A stretch of DNA of 64,000 nucleotides from Alcanivorax sp. Its GTDB lineage: Bacteria; Pseudomonadota; Gammaproteobacteria; Pseudomonadales; Alcanivoracaceae. Below the pieces are notes generated by a model that saw only the letters and a program-made list of their open reading frames with translations, was not told the origin of the DNA and ran no database searches. The stretch lies in NCBI GenBank assembly GCA_022449455.1, contig JAKUPL010000021.1, positions 1 to 64,000 of the forward strand, written 5' to 3'. Shown here in pieces: positions 9,043 to 18,635 of the stretch (position 1 is the stretch's first letter; each line of letters begins with the position of its first letter). The position numbers were made by a program, and so were the translations under genes.

Positions 9043-9061
9043 GAAGAAGAGGTTATTCTTC
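9043..9061. promoter_or_regulatory. Inverted repeat in the SDR-LysR divergent region, candidate operator
   Basis: GAAGAA-N7-TTCTTC is a perfect 6-7-6 dyad, placed 52 bases before the LysR start and 138 bases before the SDR start. LysR-type regulators commonly bind interrupted dyads in such divergent regions. This is a positional candidate only. Confidence 0.35.
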
Positions 9062-9112
9062 TGTTCCGGTCATTAATAAGCCGTCCGCCGGGCCGGCGAG
9101 GCGAGCGCGGAG

Positions 9113-10021
9113 ATGAGCCCGATGCGTGAGGAATTGAGCGACCTGGCCCTGTTCATGGTGGTCGCGGAAGAGAAAAGTTTTACCCGGGCGGCGGCGCATC
9201 TGGATCTGTCGCAGTCCGCCGTCAGCCACGCCGTGCGGCGGCTGGAAGGCCAGGTGGGCATCAAACTGCTGAACCGGACCTCGCGGCGGGTGTCGACCAC
9301 GGACGCCGGCGAGAAGCTGCTCGCCGCCCTGCGACCGGGGCTCGGCATGATCCGTTCCAGGATCGAGGAGCTGCGTTTGCTGGGTGACGCGCCGAAGGGG
9401 CTGGTGCGGATCGCCGCCAGTAAACCGGTGCTGCGCAGCGTGCTGTGGCCGAAGCTGTCCGCCATCATCCGCGATTACCCGGAGATCCAGATCGAGCTGA
9501 ACCTGGAGAGCCGCCTGACCGATCTTGCCGAGGACCGTTTCGATGCCGGCATCCGGCTCCGCGAGTTCATCAGCCCGGACATGGTGGCGGTGAAGGTGAG
9601 CCCGCCGATCCGCATGGCGGCGGTGGCCACACTTGGCTATTTTCAGCGCCATGGCGTGCCGGAGCACCCGGACGATTTGGACCACCATGCTTGCCTGGGC
9701 CTGCGGTTTCACGCCAATGCGCCAACCTACGATTGGGAGTTTGAAAGAAACGGGGAAACGCTGGAGAAGAAAGTGGCCGGGCCCTTCGTGTTCAGCGAAA
9801 GCGACATCTGCGTGGAGGCGGCCAAGGCCGGCCACGGCATCGCCTTCGTCACCGAGCCGGAGGTCATCGAGGATGTGGAAGCCGGCACGCTGCGCCGGGT
9901 GCTGGCGGACTGGTGCCCGCCGTTCGACGGTTATTATCTGTGCTACTCCGGAAGGCGCAACATCAGTTCCGCCTTCCGGCTGGTGATCGATCGCTTGAAA
10001 TACGACGAGGCCGTGGATTGA
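9113..10021 (+). CDS. LysR-family transcriptional regulator (next to SDR/cupin genes)
   Basis: A 302-residue LTTR with an N-terminal winged HTH (ALFMVVAEEKSFTRAAAHLD, then SQSAVSHAVRRLEGQ) and a periplasmic-binding-like effector domain from about residue 92. The fold style (RLREFISPDMVAVKV, GHGIAFV) is that of the large CrgA/DsdC-like subgroup common near SDR genes. It is divergent from the SDR/cupin pair, which it probably controls. The effector is unknown. Confidence 0.9.
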   Translation: MSPMREELSDLALFMVVAEEKSFTRAAAHLDLSQSAVSHAVRRLEGQVGIKLLNRTSRRVSTTDAGEKLLAALRPGLGMIRSRIEELRLLGDAPKGLVRIAASKPVLRSVLWPKLSAIIRDYPEIQIELNLESRLTDLAEDRFDAGIRLREFISPDMVAVKVSPPIRMAAVATLGYFQRHGVPEHPDDLDHHACLGLRFHANAPTYDWEFERNGETLEKKVAGPFVFSESDICVEAAKAGHGIAFVTEPEVIEDVEAGTLRRVLADWCPPFDGYYLCYSGRRNISSAFRLVIDRLKYDEAVD

Positions 10022-10088
10022 AAGGGGCGGCGACCGGGCAGACTGCCGGACCTGCGGTGATGGACTACCTCAGACCGCGGCACCCGGC

Positions 10089-10808
10089 TCAGAACCTGTA
10101 GCCCAGGCCCACCATGTACACCCAGGGATCCACGTCCACGTTTACCTTGGTTTCGCTGATGCCCAGGGCGCTGGGGCCCTTCACGGTGGCGTCGGTTTCG
10201 ATGTCCATGTACCAGACCGAAGCGTTCACCAGCAGCTTGTCGGTGAGCATGTAGTCGACGCCGGCCTCCAGGGCCAGGCCCCAGGAATCATCCAGTTCCA
10301 GATCGCTGAAGCCCTGAGCCTTGCGGGTGTCGGTCAGATCTTCCTCGAAGAAGGTGGTGTAGTTGATGCCGGCGCCCACATAGGGCTGCACGGCGGACGC
10401 CGGGTCCAGGGGGTAGTACTGCAGCAGCACCGTGGGCGGCAGGTGTTTGATGTCCGCCAGTTTGCCGTCCAGGCCGGCGCCCAGACCCTTGACGCCCACT
10501 TCGTGTTCGAACGGGGTGGCGCCCACCAGCTCCACGCCGAGCCGGTCGGAGAGCATGTAGCTGAAGGTCAGGCCGAGCTGGGTGTTGCTGTCCAGGGTGG
10601 CGCCGGTGCCGGCGGCGGCCACGCCGTCGAATTCCAGCGCGCCGCTGTCCTCGCGCGGGTCCACGGTGGCGGCGCCGGCGCGCACGATAAAGCTGCCGGC
10701 TTCATGGGCCGCCGCCACGCCGGAGGCGCCCAGCAGGGAGCCCATCATTGCCAGCGTCATCGCTTTTGCGAGAGCGTTTCTGGAAAAAGTGCGCCGTGAA
10801 AATGCCAT
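10089..10808 (-). CDS. ompW: OmpW/AlkL-family outer membrane protein
   Basis: Eight-stranded outer-membrane barrel of the OmpW family, which in hydrocarbon-using bacteria (AlkL) passes small hydrophobic molecules. The 239 residues include a signal peptide ending near GVAAAHE, typical OmpW phrases (GSFIVRAGAATVDP, PTVLLQYYP, QPYVGAGINYT) and a terminal aromatic (GLGYRF). ATG at 10806-10808 is chosen because the signal peptide starts there. The open frame upstream to 10970 has no family features. It is convergent with the LysR gene, and the ppa terminator lies in its upstream region. Confidence 0.9.
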   Translation of the reverse strand: MAFSRRTFSRNALAKAMTLAMMGSLLGASGVAAAHEAGSFIVRAGAATVDPREDSGALEFDGVAAAGTGATLDSNTQLGLTFSYMLSDRLGVELVGATPFEHEVGVKGLGAGLDGKLADIKHLPPTVLLQYYPLDPASAVQPYVGAGINYTTFFEEDLTDTRKAQGFSDLELDDSWGLALEAGVDYMLTDKLLVNASVWYMDIETDATVKGPSALGISETKVNVDVDPWVYMVGLGYRF

Positions 10809-10921
10809 TTTTGCTGTCCCCTGTTTGATGCTGAAAGTGGTCCTGATTGCGATGGGGACAGGGTGCCCCGGCCACCGGCAAAAAGAATTGCCCTGGGTCA
10901 AAACCGTGGACGCGAAACGAA

Positions 10922-10946
10922 AAAGGCCGGGCGGGGCCCGGCCTTT
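10922..10946 (-). terminator. Rho-independent terminator of ppa
   Basis: An 11-bp perfect GC-rich stem (AAAGGCCGGGC paired with GCCCGGCCTTT) with a 3-base loop is followed on the minus strand by TTTTT. It lies 56 bases past the ppa stop and between ppa and ompW, so it should end ppa transcripts. Confidence 0.85.
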
Positions 10947-11001
10947 CCATGTTGTCGGCGGAAAGTCCATTGTTGGTGGACAGTCCGCGCGACGGTGGCG
11001 C

Positions 11002-11532
11002 TTACTGTTTTTCGTAGGCTGCCACGGACTTGAGGATCTCTTTCTTGGCGGCGTCGGCGTTGTCCCAGCCGTCCACCTGCACCCATTTGCCGGCTTCCAG
11101 GTCCTTGTAGTTCTCGAAGAAGTGCTTGATCTGGGCCAGCAGCAGCTCGGGCAGATCGGTGACTTCCTGGACGTGGTCGTACAGCTTGCTCAGCTTGGTA
11201 TGGGGCACCGCCACCAGCTTGGCGTCCTTACCGGCTTCGTCGGTCATGTTGAGGATGCCCACCGGGCGGCAGCGGATCACGGAACCGGGCACCACCGGGT
11301 ATGGGGTGACCACCAGCACGTCCAGCGGATCGCCGTCCTCGGACAGGGTGTTGGGAATGTAGCCGTAGTTGGCCGGGTAGAACATGGGGGTGGCCATGAA
11401 CCGGTCCACGAAAATGGCATTGCTGTCCTTGTCGATCTCATACTTGATGGGATCGGCGTTGGCCGGGATCTCGATGGCCACGTAGATGTCTTCGGGAACG
11501 TCTTTTCCGGCGGGTACCTTTGCAAAATCCAT
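11002..11532 (-). CDS. ppa: Inorganic pyrophosphatase, family I
   Basis: Cytoplasmic enzyme hydrolysing pyrophosphate to two phosphates. The 176 residues equal the E. coli length. The signature [10 protein letters not shown] with its three metal-binding aspartates is present, as are [11 protein letters not shown] upstream and a C terminus ending AAYEKQ. ATG at 11530-11532 gives the expected [11 protein letters not shown] start. It is divergent from upp and followed by its own terminator at 10922-10946. Confidence 0.97.
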   Translation of the reverse strand: MDFAKVPAGKDVPEDIYVAIEIPANADPIKYEIDKDSNAIFVDRFMATPMFYPANYGYIPNTLSEDGDPLDVLVVTPYPVVPGSVIRCRPVGILNMTDEAGKDAKLVAVPHTKLSKLYDHVQEVTDLPELLLAQIKHFFENYKDLEAGKWVQVDGWDNADAAKKEILKSVAAYEKQ

Positions 11533-11745
11533 GGTCTGTCCTTCAGCGGATGGGTCAGCGGGCAGGGGACCGCGGCGGTGCCCCGTTGAATGGGCGCGGA
11601 TTATAGCAATGGCGCGGCCCGCGTGGCTAATCGGCGACCGCCGGCTGGCACGAAAGTGGCAGGGACCCGTGAGAAGACGGCGCCGGGCCGGTACAATCCC
11701 GGCTTTGATGTGTACGTGAACCGCACCGCCGAGGAGTCGCCGCCC

Positions 11746-12372
11746 ATGCCCGTCCATGAAATCACCCATCCCCTGGTCAAACACAAGCTGGGTATCCTGC
11801 GCCAGCAGAGCCTGAGCACCCGCAGCTTCCGGCAGGTCACCGCCGAGCTGGCGGCGCTGCTGACCTACGAGGCGACCAGCGATCTGGCCCTGGAAGACTA
11901 CCAGGTGCAGACCTGGGCGGGCCCGGCCCCGGCCCAGCGGATCAAAGGCAAGAAGGTCACCGTGGTGCCGATTCTGCGCGCTGGTATCGGCATGCTGGAC
12001 GGCGTGCTGGAGCTGATCCCCAGCGCCCGGGTCAGCGTGGTGGGGGTCTATCGTAACGAGGAAACCCTGCAGCCGGTGGCCTACTTCGAGAAGCTGGCCC
12101 ACGGCCTCAATGAGCGTCTCGCCCTGGTGGTGGACCCGATGCTGGCCACCGGCGGCTCCATGCTGGCCACCATCGAGATGCTCAAGAAAGCGGGCTGTAA
12201 GCAAATCCGCGCATTGGTGCTGGTGGCCGCCCCGGAGGGCGTGCGCCGGGTGGAGCAGGAACATCCGGACGTGACCATCTACACCGCCGGTGTCGATCAG
12301 GGCCTCAACGAGGACGGCTACATCGTGCCCGGCCTGGGCGACGCCGGCGATAAGATCTTCGGCACCAAATAA
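11746..12372 (+). CDS. upp: Uracil phosphoribosyltransferase
   Basis: Salvages uracil with PRPP to UMP. The 208 residues match the bacterial family. Visible are the N-terminal [12 protein letters not shown], the uracil/flexible-loop region [13 protein letters not shown], the PRPP-binding loop [11 protein letters not shown], and the C-terminal [13 protein letters not shown]. The frame is open from 11590, but homology begins at the ATG at 11746. The uracil permease gene uraA follows 37 bases later on the same strand, the usual upp-uraA pairing. Confidence 0.96.
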   Translation: MPVHEITHPLVKHKLGILRQQSLSTRSFRQVTAELAALLTYEATSDLALEDYQVQTWAGPAPAQRIKGKKVTVVPILRAGIGMLDGVLELIPSARVSVVGVYRNEETLQPVAYFEKLAHGLNERLALVVDPMLATGGSMLATIEMLKKAGCKQIRALVLVAAPEGVRRVEQEHPDVTIYTAGVDQGLNEDGYIVPGLGDAGDKIFGTK

Positions 12373-12409
12373 GCGCACAAGTAAGCACAACCAACGGGGG
12401 AAGCGGGCA

Positions 12410-13714
12410 ATGAGCGATTCACCGGGATTCTGGAACTGGAAGATCATCCTGATCGGCGCGCAGATGCTGTTCGTGGCGTTCGGCGCCATGGTGCTGATGC
12501 CGCTGCTCACCGGCCTGGACCCGAGCGTGGCGCTGTTCACCGCCGGCCTGGGCACGCTGTTGTTCCAGTGGATCACCGGCCGCTCGGTGCCGGTGTTCCT
12601 GGCCTCGTCGTTCGTGTTCGTGGCGCCCATCAGCCACGGCATCGACCAATGGGGCGTGGCCGCCACCATGGGCGCGCTGATGTGCACGGCGCTGGTCTAT
12701 GTGCTGCTGGGCGCCTTGGTGAAATGGCGTGGCCCTGGCTTTCTGCACCGGCTGATGCCGCCGGTGGTCACCGGCCCGATCATCATGGTGATCGGGCTGA
12801 GCCTGGCGCCCACCGCGGTGAATTTCGCCATGGGCATGACCGGCAACGGCGCCGAGCGCCTGTTCCCCTATGGCGAAGCCCTGCTGGTGTCGTTCGTGGC
12901 GCTGGCCACCACCGCCCTGGTGGCGACCCTGGCCCATGGCCTGTTCCGGCTGCTGCCGATCCTCTGTGGCGTGCTTGCCGGCTACCTGGCGGCGCTGCTG
13001 CTGGGCATGGTGGATTTCACCACCGTCGAGCAGGCCGGCTGGCTGGCGGTGCCCGAGTTCGTCACCCCCAGTTTCCACCTGCCGGCGATCCTGTTCATGA
13101 TCCCGGTGGCGCTGGCGCCGGCCATCGAGCACGTGGGCGACGTGCTGGCGATCAGTAACGTCACCGGCAAGGACTACATCAAGAAGCCTGGCCTGCACCG
13201 CACCCTCACCGGCGACGGCATCGCCAGCATGGCGGCGGCGCTGTTCGGCGGCCCGCCCAACACCACCTATTCCGAGGTCACCGGCGCGGTGATGCTGACC
13301 AAGGTGTTCAACCCGGTGGTGATGACCTGGACCGCGATCTTCGCCATCGCCCTGGCCTTTATCGGCAAATTCGGTCAGCTGCTGCAGAGCATCCCCACGC
13401 CGGTGATGGGCGGCATCCTGATCCTGATGTTCGGCTCCATCGCCAGCGTCGGCATGAACACCCTGATCAAGGCCCGGGTGGACCTGCACCAGCAGCGCAA
13501 CCTGGTGATCGTGGCGGTCACCCTGATCTTCGGTATCGGCGGCATGGTGGTGGGCAACGGCGAATTCACCCTGCAGGGCATCAGCCTGTGCGGCCTGGTG
13601 GCGGTGTTCCTCAACCAGGTGCTGCCGGCGCACCGGGACGAGGCCGATGATCTGCACGAAGAGCAGGAATACGTGGACGATTTGCTGGAGCATGCCCGGA
13701 AGAAAGAGCATTGA
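12410..13714 (+). CDS. uraA: Uracil permease, NCS2 family
   Basis: Inner-membrane uracil:proton symporter of 434 residues with about 14 membrane segments. Family marks include FVFVAPI, the substrate-site stretch [16 protein letters not shown] with its essential Glu, and the second half-helix [15 protein letters not shown]. The stop lies directly before a heptad-repeat hairpin that probably ends transcription. It works with upp for uracil salvage. Confidence 0.94.
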   Translation: MSDSPGFWNWKIILIGAQMLFVAFGAMVLMPLLTGLDPSVALFTAGLGTLLFQWITGRSVPVFLASSFVFVAPISHGIDQWGVAATMGALMCTALVYVLLGALVKWRGPGFLHRLMPPVVTGPIIMVIGLSLAPTAVNFAMGMTGNGAERLFPYGEALLVSFVALATTALVATLAHGLFRLLPILCGVLAGYLAALLLGMVDFTTVEQAGWLAVPEFVTPSFHLPAILFMIPVALAPAIEHVGDVLAISNVTGKDYIKKPGLHRTLTGDGIASMAAALFGGPPNTTYSEVTGAVMLTKVFNPVVMTWTAIFAIALAFIGKFGQLLQSIPTPVMGGILILMFGSIASVGMNTLIKARVDLHQQRNLVIVAVTLIFGIGGMVVGNGEFTLQGISLCGLVAVFLNQVLPAHRDEADDLHEEQEYVDDLLEHARKKEH

Positions 13715-13715
13715 G

Positions 13716-13850
13716 AGTTCGAAGTTGAAAGTTACAGGTTAAAAGTTAAAACGCGGGTCGGGTCCGAGCGTGCGGCAAGGCCCTGCCCGCGTTTCAATAA
13801 GATCAAACCCGTGGTAAGGCGCTTCGGGTGCGACCTTTCAACTTTCAACT
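13716..13850. repeat. Heptad-repeat hairpin, class A copy 1, between convergent genes
   Basis: Five consecutive 7-base units related to AGTTAAA (13716-13750) form the left arm. The right arm (13835-13850) is two complementary units, TTCAACT. Between them is a GC hairpin, AAAACGCGGG (13748-13757) pairing with CCCGCGTTT (13786-13794). The 19-base core CGGCAAGGCCCTGCCCGCG (13773-13791) recurs exactly at 46029-46047. It lies between the stops of uraA and the convergent LOG gene and is likely a bidirectional terminator. Confidence 0.85.
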
Positions 13851-13857
13851 GCTCTCC

Positions 13858-14439
13858 TCACAAATCCGCTTTCTTGACCCAGGTCTTCGCCTCCGGCTTC
13901 TGATACGCCGCCATGCGGTCCAGCAGCCGCGCCGGGTCCGACTCCACGATCAGCATGTCGCGGTGGGCCGGGCGCAGAAACGCTTCCCCGGTGGCGTGAT
14001 CCAGGAAGGTAGTCAGGCCGTCGTAGTAGCCGTCCACATTGAGCAGCGCGCAGGGATTCTCGTGCCAGCCCAGCTGCCCCCAGGTCCAGATCTCGAACAG
14101 CTCCTCCAGGGTGCCGACGCCGCCGGGCATGGCGATAAAGCCATCGGCGAGAGCGGCCATTCGGGTCTTGCGCTCGTGCATGGAGGCGGTGACGTGCAGT
14201 TCGGTGAGCCCGGGGTGGGCGAGCTCCTTATCGCGCAGCGCCTCGGGAATCACCCCGGTGGCGCGCCCGCCGGCGTCCAGCACCGCGTCCGCCACCACGC
14301 CCATGATGCCGACGCTGGCGCCGCCGTAGACCAGCCCCAGATCCCGCTTCACCATTTCCCCGGCCAGCGCCTGGGCGGCCTCGGCGTAAACCGCCCGGCG
14401 CCCGGGGCTGGACCCGCAATACACACAAACACTGCGCAT
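13858..14439 (-). CDS. LOG-family protein (cytokinin riboside 5'-monophosphate phosphoribohydrolase type)
   Basis: Cytoplasmic Rossmann-like protein of 193 residues. Members cleave nucleotide 5'-monophosphates at the N-glycosidic bond; in bacteria the physiological substrate is often unclear. The two signatures are present: PGGVGTLEELFEIWTW, with the PGGxGTxxE catalytic loop, and a nucleotide loop in VYGGASVGIMG. ATG at 14437-14439 follows GGAGAGAG and gives MRSVCVYCGSS, the usual start. Its stop faces that of uraA across the heptad-repeat hairpin. Confidence 0.93.
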   Translation of the reverse strand: MRSVCVYCGSSPGRRAVYAEAAQALAGEMVKRDLGLVYGGASVGIMGVVADAVLDAGGRATGVIPEALRDKELAHPGLTELHVTASMHERKTRMAALADGFIAMPGGVGTLEELFEIWTWGQLGWHENPCALLNVDGYYDGLTTFLDHATGEAFLRPAHRDMLIVESDPARLLDRMAAYQKPEAKTWVKKADL

Positions 14440-14605
14440 GCACTCTCTCCACTGATTGGCTGTCTCGATTCGGGCGCCAAGGATGACCCGCCGCGCCGGC
14501 GGGCGCAAACCCAGGCGCCCCGACGGGAGGGCAGAGCAAGAAAGAAAAATCCGATGACGTCCGTGTCACCGTTGCTCGGGAGAGCGAGGGGGGGAATCAG
14601 CGGGA

Positions 14606-15874
14606 TCAGAACTTCACGCGGCCGCCGGTGGTGACGATGGTGATGTCCTCGTACTCGGGGTTGTAGCAGGTGCGGCCGGAGGAGGTGCACCATTCGCCGC
14701 GCTCGAAGCTGTGAATCTTGGCGCCGGCGTAGATATCGAACATTTCCGTCGGGCTCCACACATAGCCGGCGCCCACCACCGAACCCTTCTCATCGTCCTT
14801 GTTGCGATCCCGGGTCTCCCCGTAGTGGATATCGAACGCATGGTGCCGGCTGGGGCGGTAACCCAGTTTGATATAGCGGAACTGGCCCAGCTCGGAACGG
14901 GTGGACGAGAAGGTGCCGGTGCGCTCGTCGGTGGTCAGCTCCGCCTCGTAGTTCACCGCCGCCAGGGTGATGTTGAAACCGGTGTTGCTGTGAAAATAGG
15001 AGATTGAGCCGCCGTAGGTGGTGACGTCCGGGTCCGCTTCCGGGTCGAAGCGCTGATCCGGGGTTTCCCCTTTGCGGGTGGCGATGGAATAGCCCAGGCC
15101 CACCAGCATGCGACCGCCGGGCACGCGCAGACCGGACTTCATGCCGAACTGGGTAATCGTTTCATAGTTGTCCGAGTCGCTGCCGTGGCCGGTGCTGGCG
15201 GACAGGGTCACCGGCCCGATGCGCGGGCTGTCGTAGCGGATACGGTCGTGGCGGCCTTCGAAGTTGTAGTCGCGGATACTGCCACTGATGGAGGTGCGGT
15301 TGTTGTCGCCTTCCTGCAGGTCGAACGCCTCGGTGCCGGTGAAGTTGCCGTTGGCGTCGAATTTGCGCTTGAACGAGGAATCCTTGAGCGCGTAGCTGAG
15401 CCCGCCGCCGATCAGCGACGGGTTACGGAAGCTGATCACGCCGGTGCCGGAGTAGTCCAGGCGGCCGGTGTTGTAGGCGGCGCCTTCGCCGTGGCCCACG
15501 GTGATCTTGCCGTAGGGCGAATCGATAAAGGCATCGGTGATGCGCTGATCGAAGTCCCCGTCGATGGATTTCTCTTCCGGGTTCACGTCGTTGGACGGGT
15601 TGGAGAGGATGCCCACTTCCACCAGGGCGCCGCCGGTCCAGCCTTCCATCAGCCGCTGGGTGCCGCCGATGTGCACCCGGGTCGGGCTGTTGCGGTTGTC
15701 CACGTGATAGAACTCGGTGCTGGAGCCCACGCCCAGATAGTCGGGGGCGTAGCCGTCCTCGACGAACATCACGGCGCGGTTGACCTGGCCGCCCACCTCG
15801 AATTCCGCCGCCAGGGCGGGGGCGGCGATCAGACTGGATACGGTGATCGCCAGGAGCGATTTCGGGGATCCCAT
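14606..15874 (-). CDS. Outer-membrane porin (general Gram-negative porin type)
   Basis: A 422-residue beta-barrel with a signal peptide cleaved near LAAPALAAEF and the typical C-terminal Phe (GGRVKF). Strands alternate in the trimeric-porin manner, with the repeated phrase ITVGHGEGAAYNTGR near residue 145. Two cysteines near the C terminus (EWCTSSGRTCYN) could form a loop disulfide. ATG at 15872-15874 has a strong GGAGGAAGC ribosome site. It is divergent from a LysR gene; that regulator's candidate operator reads toward this gene, so the porin probably admits the substrate of the ABC importer at 17100-22553. Confidence 0.87.
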   Translation of the reverse strand: MGSPKSLLAITVSSLIAAPALAAEFEVGGQVNRAVMFVEDGYAPDYLGVGSSTEFYHVDNRNSPTRVHIGGTQRLMEGWTGGALVEVGILSNPSNDVNPEEKSIDGDFDQRITDAFIDSPYGKITVGHGEGAAYNTGRLDYSGTGVISFRNPSLIGGGLSYALKDSSFKRKFDANGNFTGTEAFDLQEGDNNRTSISGSIRDYNFEGRHDRIRYDSPRIGPVTLSASTGHGSDSDNYETITQFGMKSGLRVPGGRMLVGLGYSIATRKGETPDQRFDPEADPDVTTYGGSISYFHSNTGFNITLAAVNYEAELTTDERTGTFSSTRSELGQFRYIKLGYRPSRHHAFDIHYGETRDRNKDDEKGSVVGAGYVWSPTEMFDIYAGAKIHSFERGEWCTSSGRTCYNPEYEDITIVTTGGRVKF

Positions 15875-16021
15875 GCTTCCTCCGGATATTGTTGTTTTAT
15901 CGTGCGGCGTGCTTGTGAAGACGCGCTTTGTCGATAGTGGAGCGCCGCTGGCCGGCGCGATCAGGTTTACTTTATCCGTCACCGTTGATACTTATGTAAA
16001 TTGAAAACATCCTATGAATAT

Positions 16022-16036
16022 ATGCGTTTTCTGCAT
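16022..16036 (-). promoter_or_regulatory. LysR-type dyad site A (ATGC-N7-GCAT), porin/LysR region
   Basis: On the minus strand this reads ATGCAGAAAACGCAT. It has perfect ATGC/GCAT arms and the T-N11-A spacing of LysR-family sites. It sits 147 bases before the porin start and 19 bases before the LysR start. The same 15 bases with one change occur as site B at 16986-17000. Confidence 0.7.
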
Positions 16037-16055
16037 CTGAGGGGTTGGCGGCGCC

Positions 16056-16970
16056 ATGAACATCAAGAAGTTGAAGTGCTTTCGCGCGGTGGTGATTCAC
16101 GGCTCCCTGGTGTCCGCCGCCTCGGTGATGAACCTGAGCCAGCCGGCCACCAGCCGCCTGATCTCCACCCTGGAAGACGAGCTCAAGCTGAAGCTGTTCA
16201 AGCGCGAAAAGCGCCGTCTGGTGCTGACCCCGGAGGGCAAGAAGTTCTATCAGGAGGCGGAAAAGATTCTCGCCAATCTGGAGGATCTGCCGCGCATCGT
16301 TCAGGAAATCAAGGAGGGCGGCCAGCGCACCCTGCGCATCGTGGCGCTGGCGCGCCTGGCCAACAGCCTGGTGTCGCCGGCGCTGGCGCGTTTCGTGCGT
16401 GAGCATCCGGAGCAGCGTTTCAGCGTGGACGTGCGCGGCCACCGTGATATCGAACAGTGGGTGGCCGGGCGCCACTACGACATCGCCGTGGCGCTGACCC
16501 GGCCCTGCAATCACCCTTCGGTGATTCAGCGTCCGTTTTTCGATACCGACGCCATGGTGATGGTGCCCAAGGGGCATCCGCTGGAAAACGCCCGGTCGGT
16601 GACGCCGGCGCAGCTGGCGCGCCACGACATCATCGCCCTGGCACCGGGCCTGCGGCCCCGTTTTCAGATGGAGGAAATTTTCCAGAAAGCCGGGGTGGAG
16701 CTGCGCTGCAAGATCGAAACCACCTCCACCTCGCTGGCCTGCCAGATGGTGGTGGAAGGGCTGGGCGTGACCATCATCGACCGGCTGGCGGCTCTGGCGG
16801 TGGACCCGGCGCGGTTTACTCTGCGGCCCTTGCGGCCGGCCTACAGGTTGGAGTTCGTGCTGCTGTTTCCGCCCGGTTTCGAGGAAACCCCGGCCACCAC
16901 CGATCTGGTGCGTTGCCTGCGCGAACAGGTGAAAGCCTCGCTGGGGCGCCATGCCACCATGACCGGATAA
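16056..16970 (+). CDS. LysR-family regulator of the porin/ABC-importer cluster
   Basis: A 304-residue LTTR. The N-terminal HTH covers about residues 2-60 (FRAVVIHGSLVSAASVMNLS, then QPATSRLISTLE). The effector domain follows from about residue 90, with a distinctive GVTIIDRLAALAV near 245. ATG at 16056 is in good context for the family. It lies between the divergent porin and the ABC operon. Two nearly identical T-N11-A dyads, one on each side of this gene, suggest it controls both and itself. Confidence 0.91.
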   Translation: MNIKKLKCFRAVVIHGSLVSAASVMNLSQPATSRLISTLEDELKLKLFKREKRRLVLTPEGKKFYQEAEKILANLEDLPRIVQEIKEGGQRTLRIVALARLANSLVSPALARFVREHPEQRFSVDVRGHRDIEQWVAGRHYDIAVALTRPCNHPSVIQRPFFDTDAMVMVPKGHPLENARSVTPAQLARHDIIALAPGLRPRFQMEEIFQKAGVELRCKIETTSTSLACQMVVEGLGVTIIDRLAALAVDPARFTLRPLRPAYRLEFVLLFPPGFEETPATTDLVRCLREQVKASLGRHATMTG

Positions 16971-16985
16971 GCGGCCGGACAATAG

Positions 16986-17000
16986 ATGCACAAAACGCAT
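16986..17000 (+). promoter_or_regulatory. LysR-type dyad site B (ATGC-N7-GCAT), before the ABC-importer operon
   Basis: ATGCACAAAACGCAT has perfect ATGC/GCAT arms and T-N11-A spacing. It differs by one central base from site A (16022-16036) and is oriented toward the substrate-binding protein gene, 99 bases before its ATG. The AT-rich stretch 17001-17040 that follows is probably the promoter. Confidence 0.7.
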
Positions 17001-17099
17001 AGAAATATACGATATATTCAATTTTAAGATATAACGTCCCCGCCTAGACTGCCGATCAGCGTTCCATAACGTTTCGAATAACGATAAACGGGAGGAAAG

Positions 17100-18635
17100 A
17101 TGGCGATTCGCTGCCCGGTCCGGGTGGTCACCTTCCTGATCAGCGCGCTGGCGGCGGCCCTGTGGCCGGCCACGGCGGCGGCGGGACCCGACGACGATAC
17201 CCTGGTGGTGGCGTTTTCCAAGGCGCTGACCACGGTGGACCGGCTCTACTCGATCCAGCGGGAAGGTCTGATTCTGTCGCGGCTCACCGACGACGGCCTG
17301 TTCTACGTGGACCCGGACACCCTGGAATTCGAGCCGCTGGCCGCCGCGTCCTATGAATGGGTGGACGACACCCGGCTGGACGTGACGCTGCGCGAGGGCA
17401 TCCGCTTCCACGACGGCAGCCCGCTCACCGCCGACGATGTGGTCTATACCTTTCAGTGGGTGCTCAACGAGGATTCCGATACCAGTCGCGGCGCGGTGAT
17501 TCGCGGCTGGCTGGAGCGGGTCGAGAAGACCGGGCCGCTGTCGGTGCGCTTCACCTTGAACATGCCGTATCCCATGGCGCTGCGCGACCTGGCCATCAGC
17601 ATTCCGCTGCGCAAAGGTGGCACCTACGATGAGGACCACGATGACGGCCGCCCGCTGAACGGCATCGGCCCCTATCGGGTGACCCGTTTCAGCGCCGGCC
17701 GGGAGATCGTGCTGGAACGGTTCGAGGATTACTACGCGGACAGCCCCAAGGCCGACCCGGCGATCCGCAACATGGTGTTCCGGGTGATTCCGGACGAGGG
17801 CACCCAGCAGGCGGAGCTGCTCAGCGGCGGCATCGACCTGATGATGGACGTGCCGCCGGATGTGGCCGACAACGTCAGTGCGCTGCCCGGCGTGGCGCGA
17901 CTGGAAGGCAACGATATCCGCATCGGCTATCTGACCCTGGACGCCGCCGGCTATTCCGGCCCGGACTCGCCGATGACCGATCTGAAAGTGCGCCAGGCGA
18001 TCAACCACGCCATCGATCGGGAAGCGATCACCCGCTATCTGGTGCGTGGCAGCGCCCGCGCCATTCCCTATGCCTGCCATCCGCGCCAGTTCGGTTGTGA
18101 CTCGGACGGCCCCCGTTACCCCTACGACCCGGAAAAGGCCAAACGATTGCTGGCGGAGGCCGGCTATCCGAACGGTTTTTCCTTCAAGCTGTGGGCCTAT
18201 CGGGAAAAGATCATCGCCGAGGCCATCGTCAATAATCTGGAAGCGGTGGGACTCGACGTGGACCTGCGCTTCGTCAAGCTGAACGTGTTCTCCAAGGTGC
18301 GCAACGAGCATCGCATGGAAGCCTTCTTCGCGTCCTACGGCAGCGGCGGCACGCCGGATGCGTCGGCCTCCACCGGCGTGCATTTCGCCGCCAACTCCTC
18401 GCGCAACTATTCCGGCGACGCGGCGCTGTCGCGCACCGTGCTGGCGGCGGAGCGCACCATCGATCCCGAGCAGCGCCGCCGCTTGTACCGCCAGGCCCTG
18501 GACCGCATCGCCGAGCAGGCGTACTGGGTGCCGCTGTTCTCCTACAGCCAGAATTATCTGCTCACCCCGGCGCTCTCGCTGCCGGTGCCGGACGACGGCG
18601 TGCCGCGGCTCTGGCAAGCCACCTGGAGGCCATGA
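17100..18635 (+). CDS. ABC transporter periplasmic substrate-binding protein, peptide/nickel/opine family (SBP_bac_5)
   Basis: Captures the substrate in the periplasm for the permeases encoded next. The 511 residues begin with a signal peptide ending near ATAAAGPDD. The family signature is seen in RLDVTLREGIRFHDGSPLTADDVVYTF style (split here: LREGIRFHDG, then SPLTADDV). The rest follows DppA/OppA-like order with VRQAINHAIDREAI near residue 300. ATG at 17100 has a GGGAGGAAAG ribosome site. Its stop overlaps the permease start (ATGA). Ligand is not predictable; the neighbouring hydrolases and lyase suggest a conjugated carboxylic or amino-acid compound. Confidence 0.92.
   Translation: MAIRCPVRVVTFLISALAAALWPATAAAGPDDDTLVVAFSKALTTVDRLYSIQREGLILSRLTDDGLFYVDPDTLEFEPLAAASYEWVDDTRLDVTLREGIRFHDGSPLTADDVVYTFQWVLNEDSDTSRGAVIRGWLERVEKTGPLSVRFTLNMPYPMALRDLAISIPLRKGGTYDEDHDDGRPLNGIGPYRVTRFSAGREIVLERFEDYYADSPKADPAIRNMVFRVIPDEGTQQAELLSGGIDLMMDVPPDVADNVSALPGVARLEGNDIRIGYLTLDAAGYSGPDSPMTDLKVRQAINHAIDREAITRYLVRGSARAIPYACHPRQFGCDSDGPRYPYDPEKAKRLLAEAGYPNGFSFKLWAYREKIIAEAIVNNLEAVGLDVDLRFVKLNVFSKVRNEHRMEAFFASYGSGGTPDASASTGVHFAANSSRNYSGDAALSRTVLAAERTIDPEQRRRLYRQALDRIAEQAYWVPLFSYSQNYLLTPALSLPVPDDGVPRLWQATWRP

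Noticed and set aside
13716-13850. CRISPR array
   Set aside because: Repeat units are 7 bases and directly adjoining with no spacers; no cas genes are in the window.
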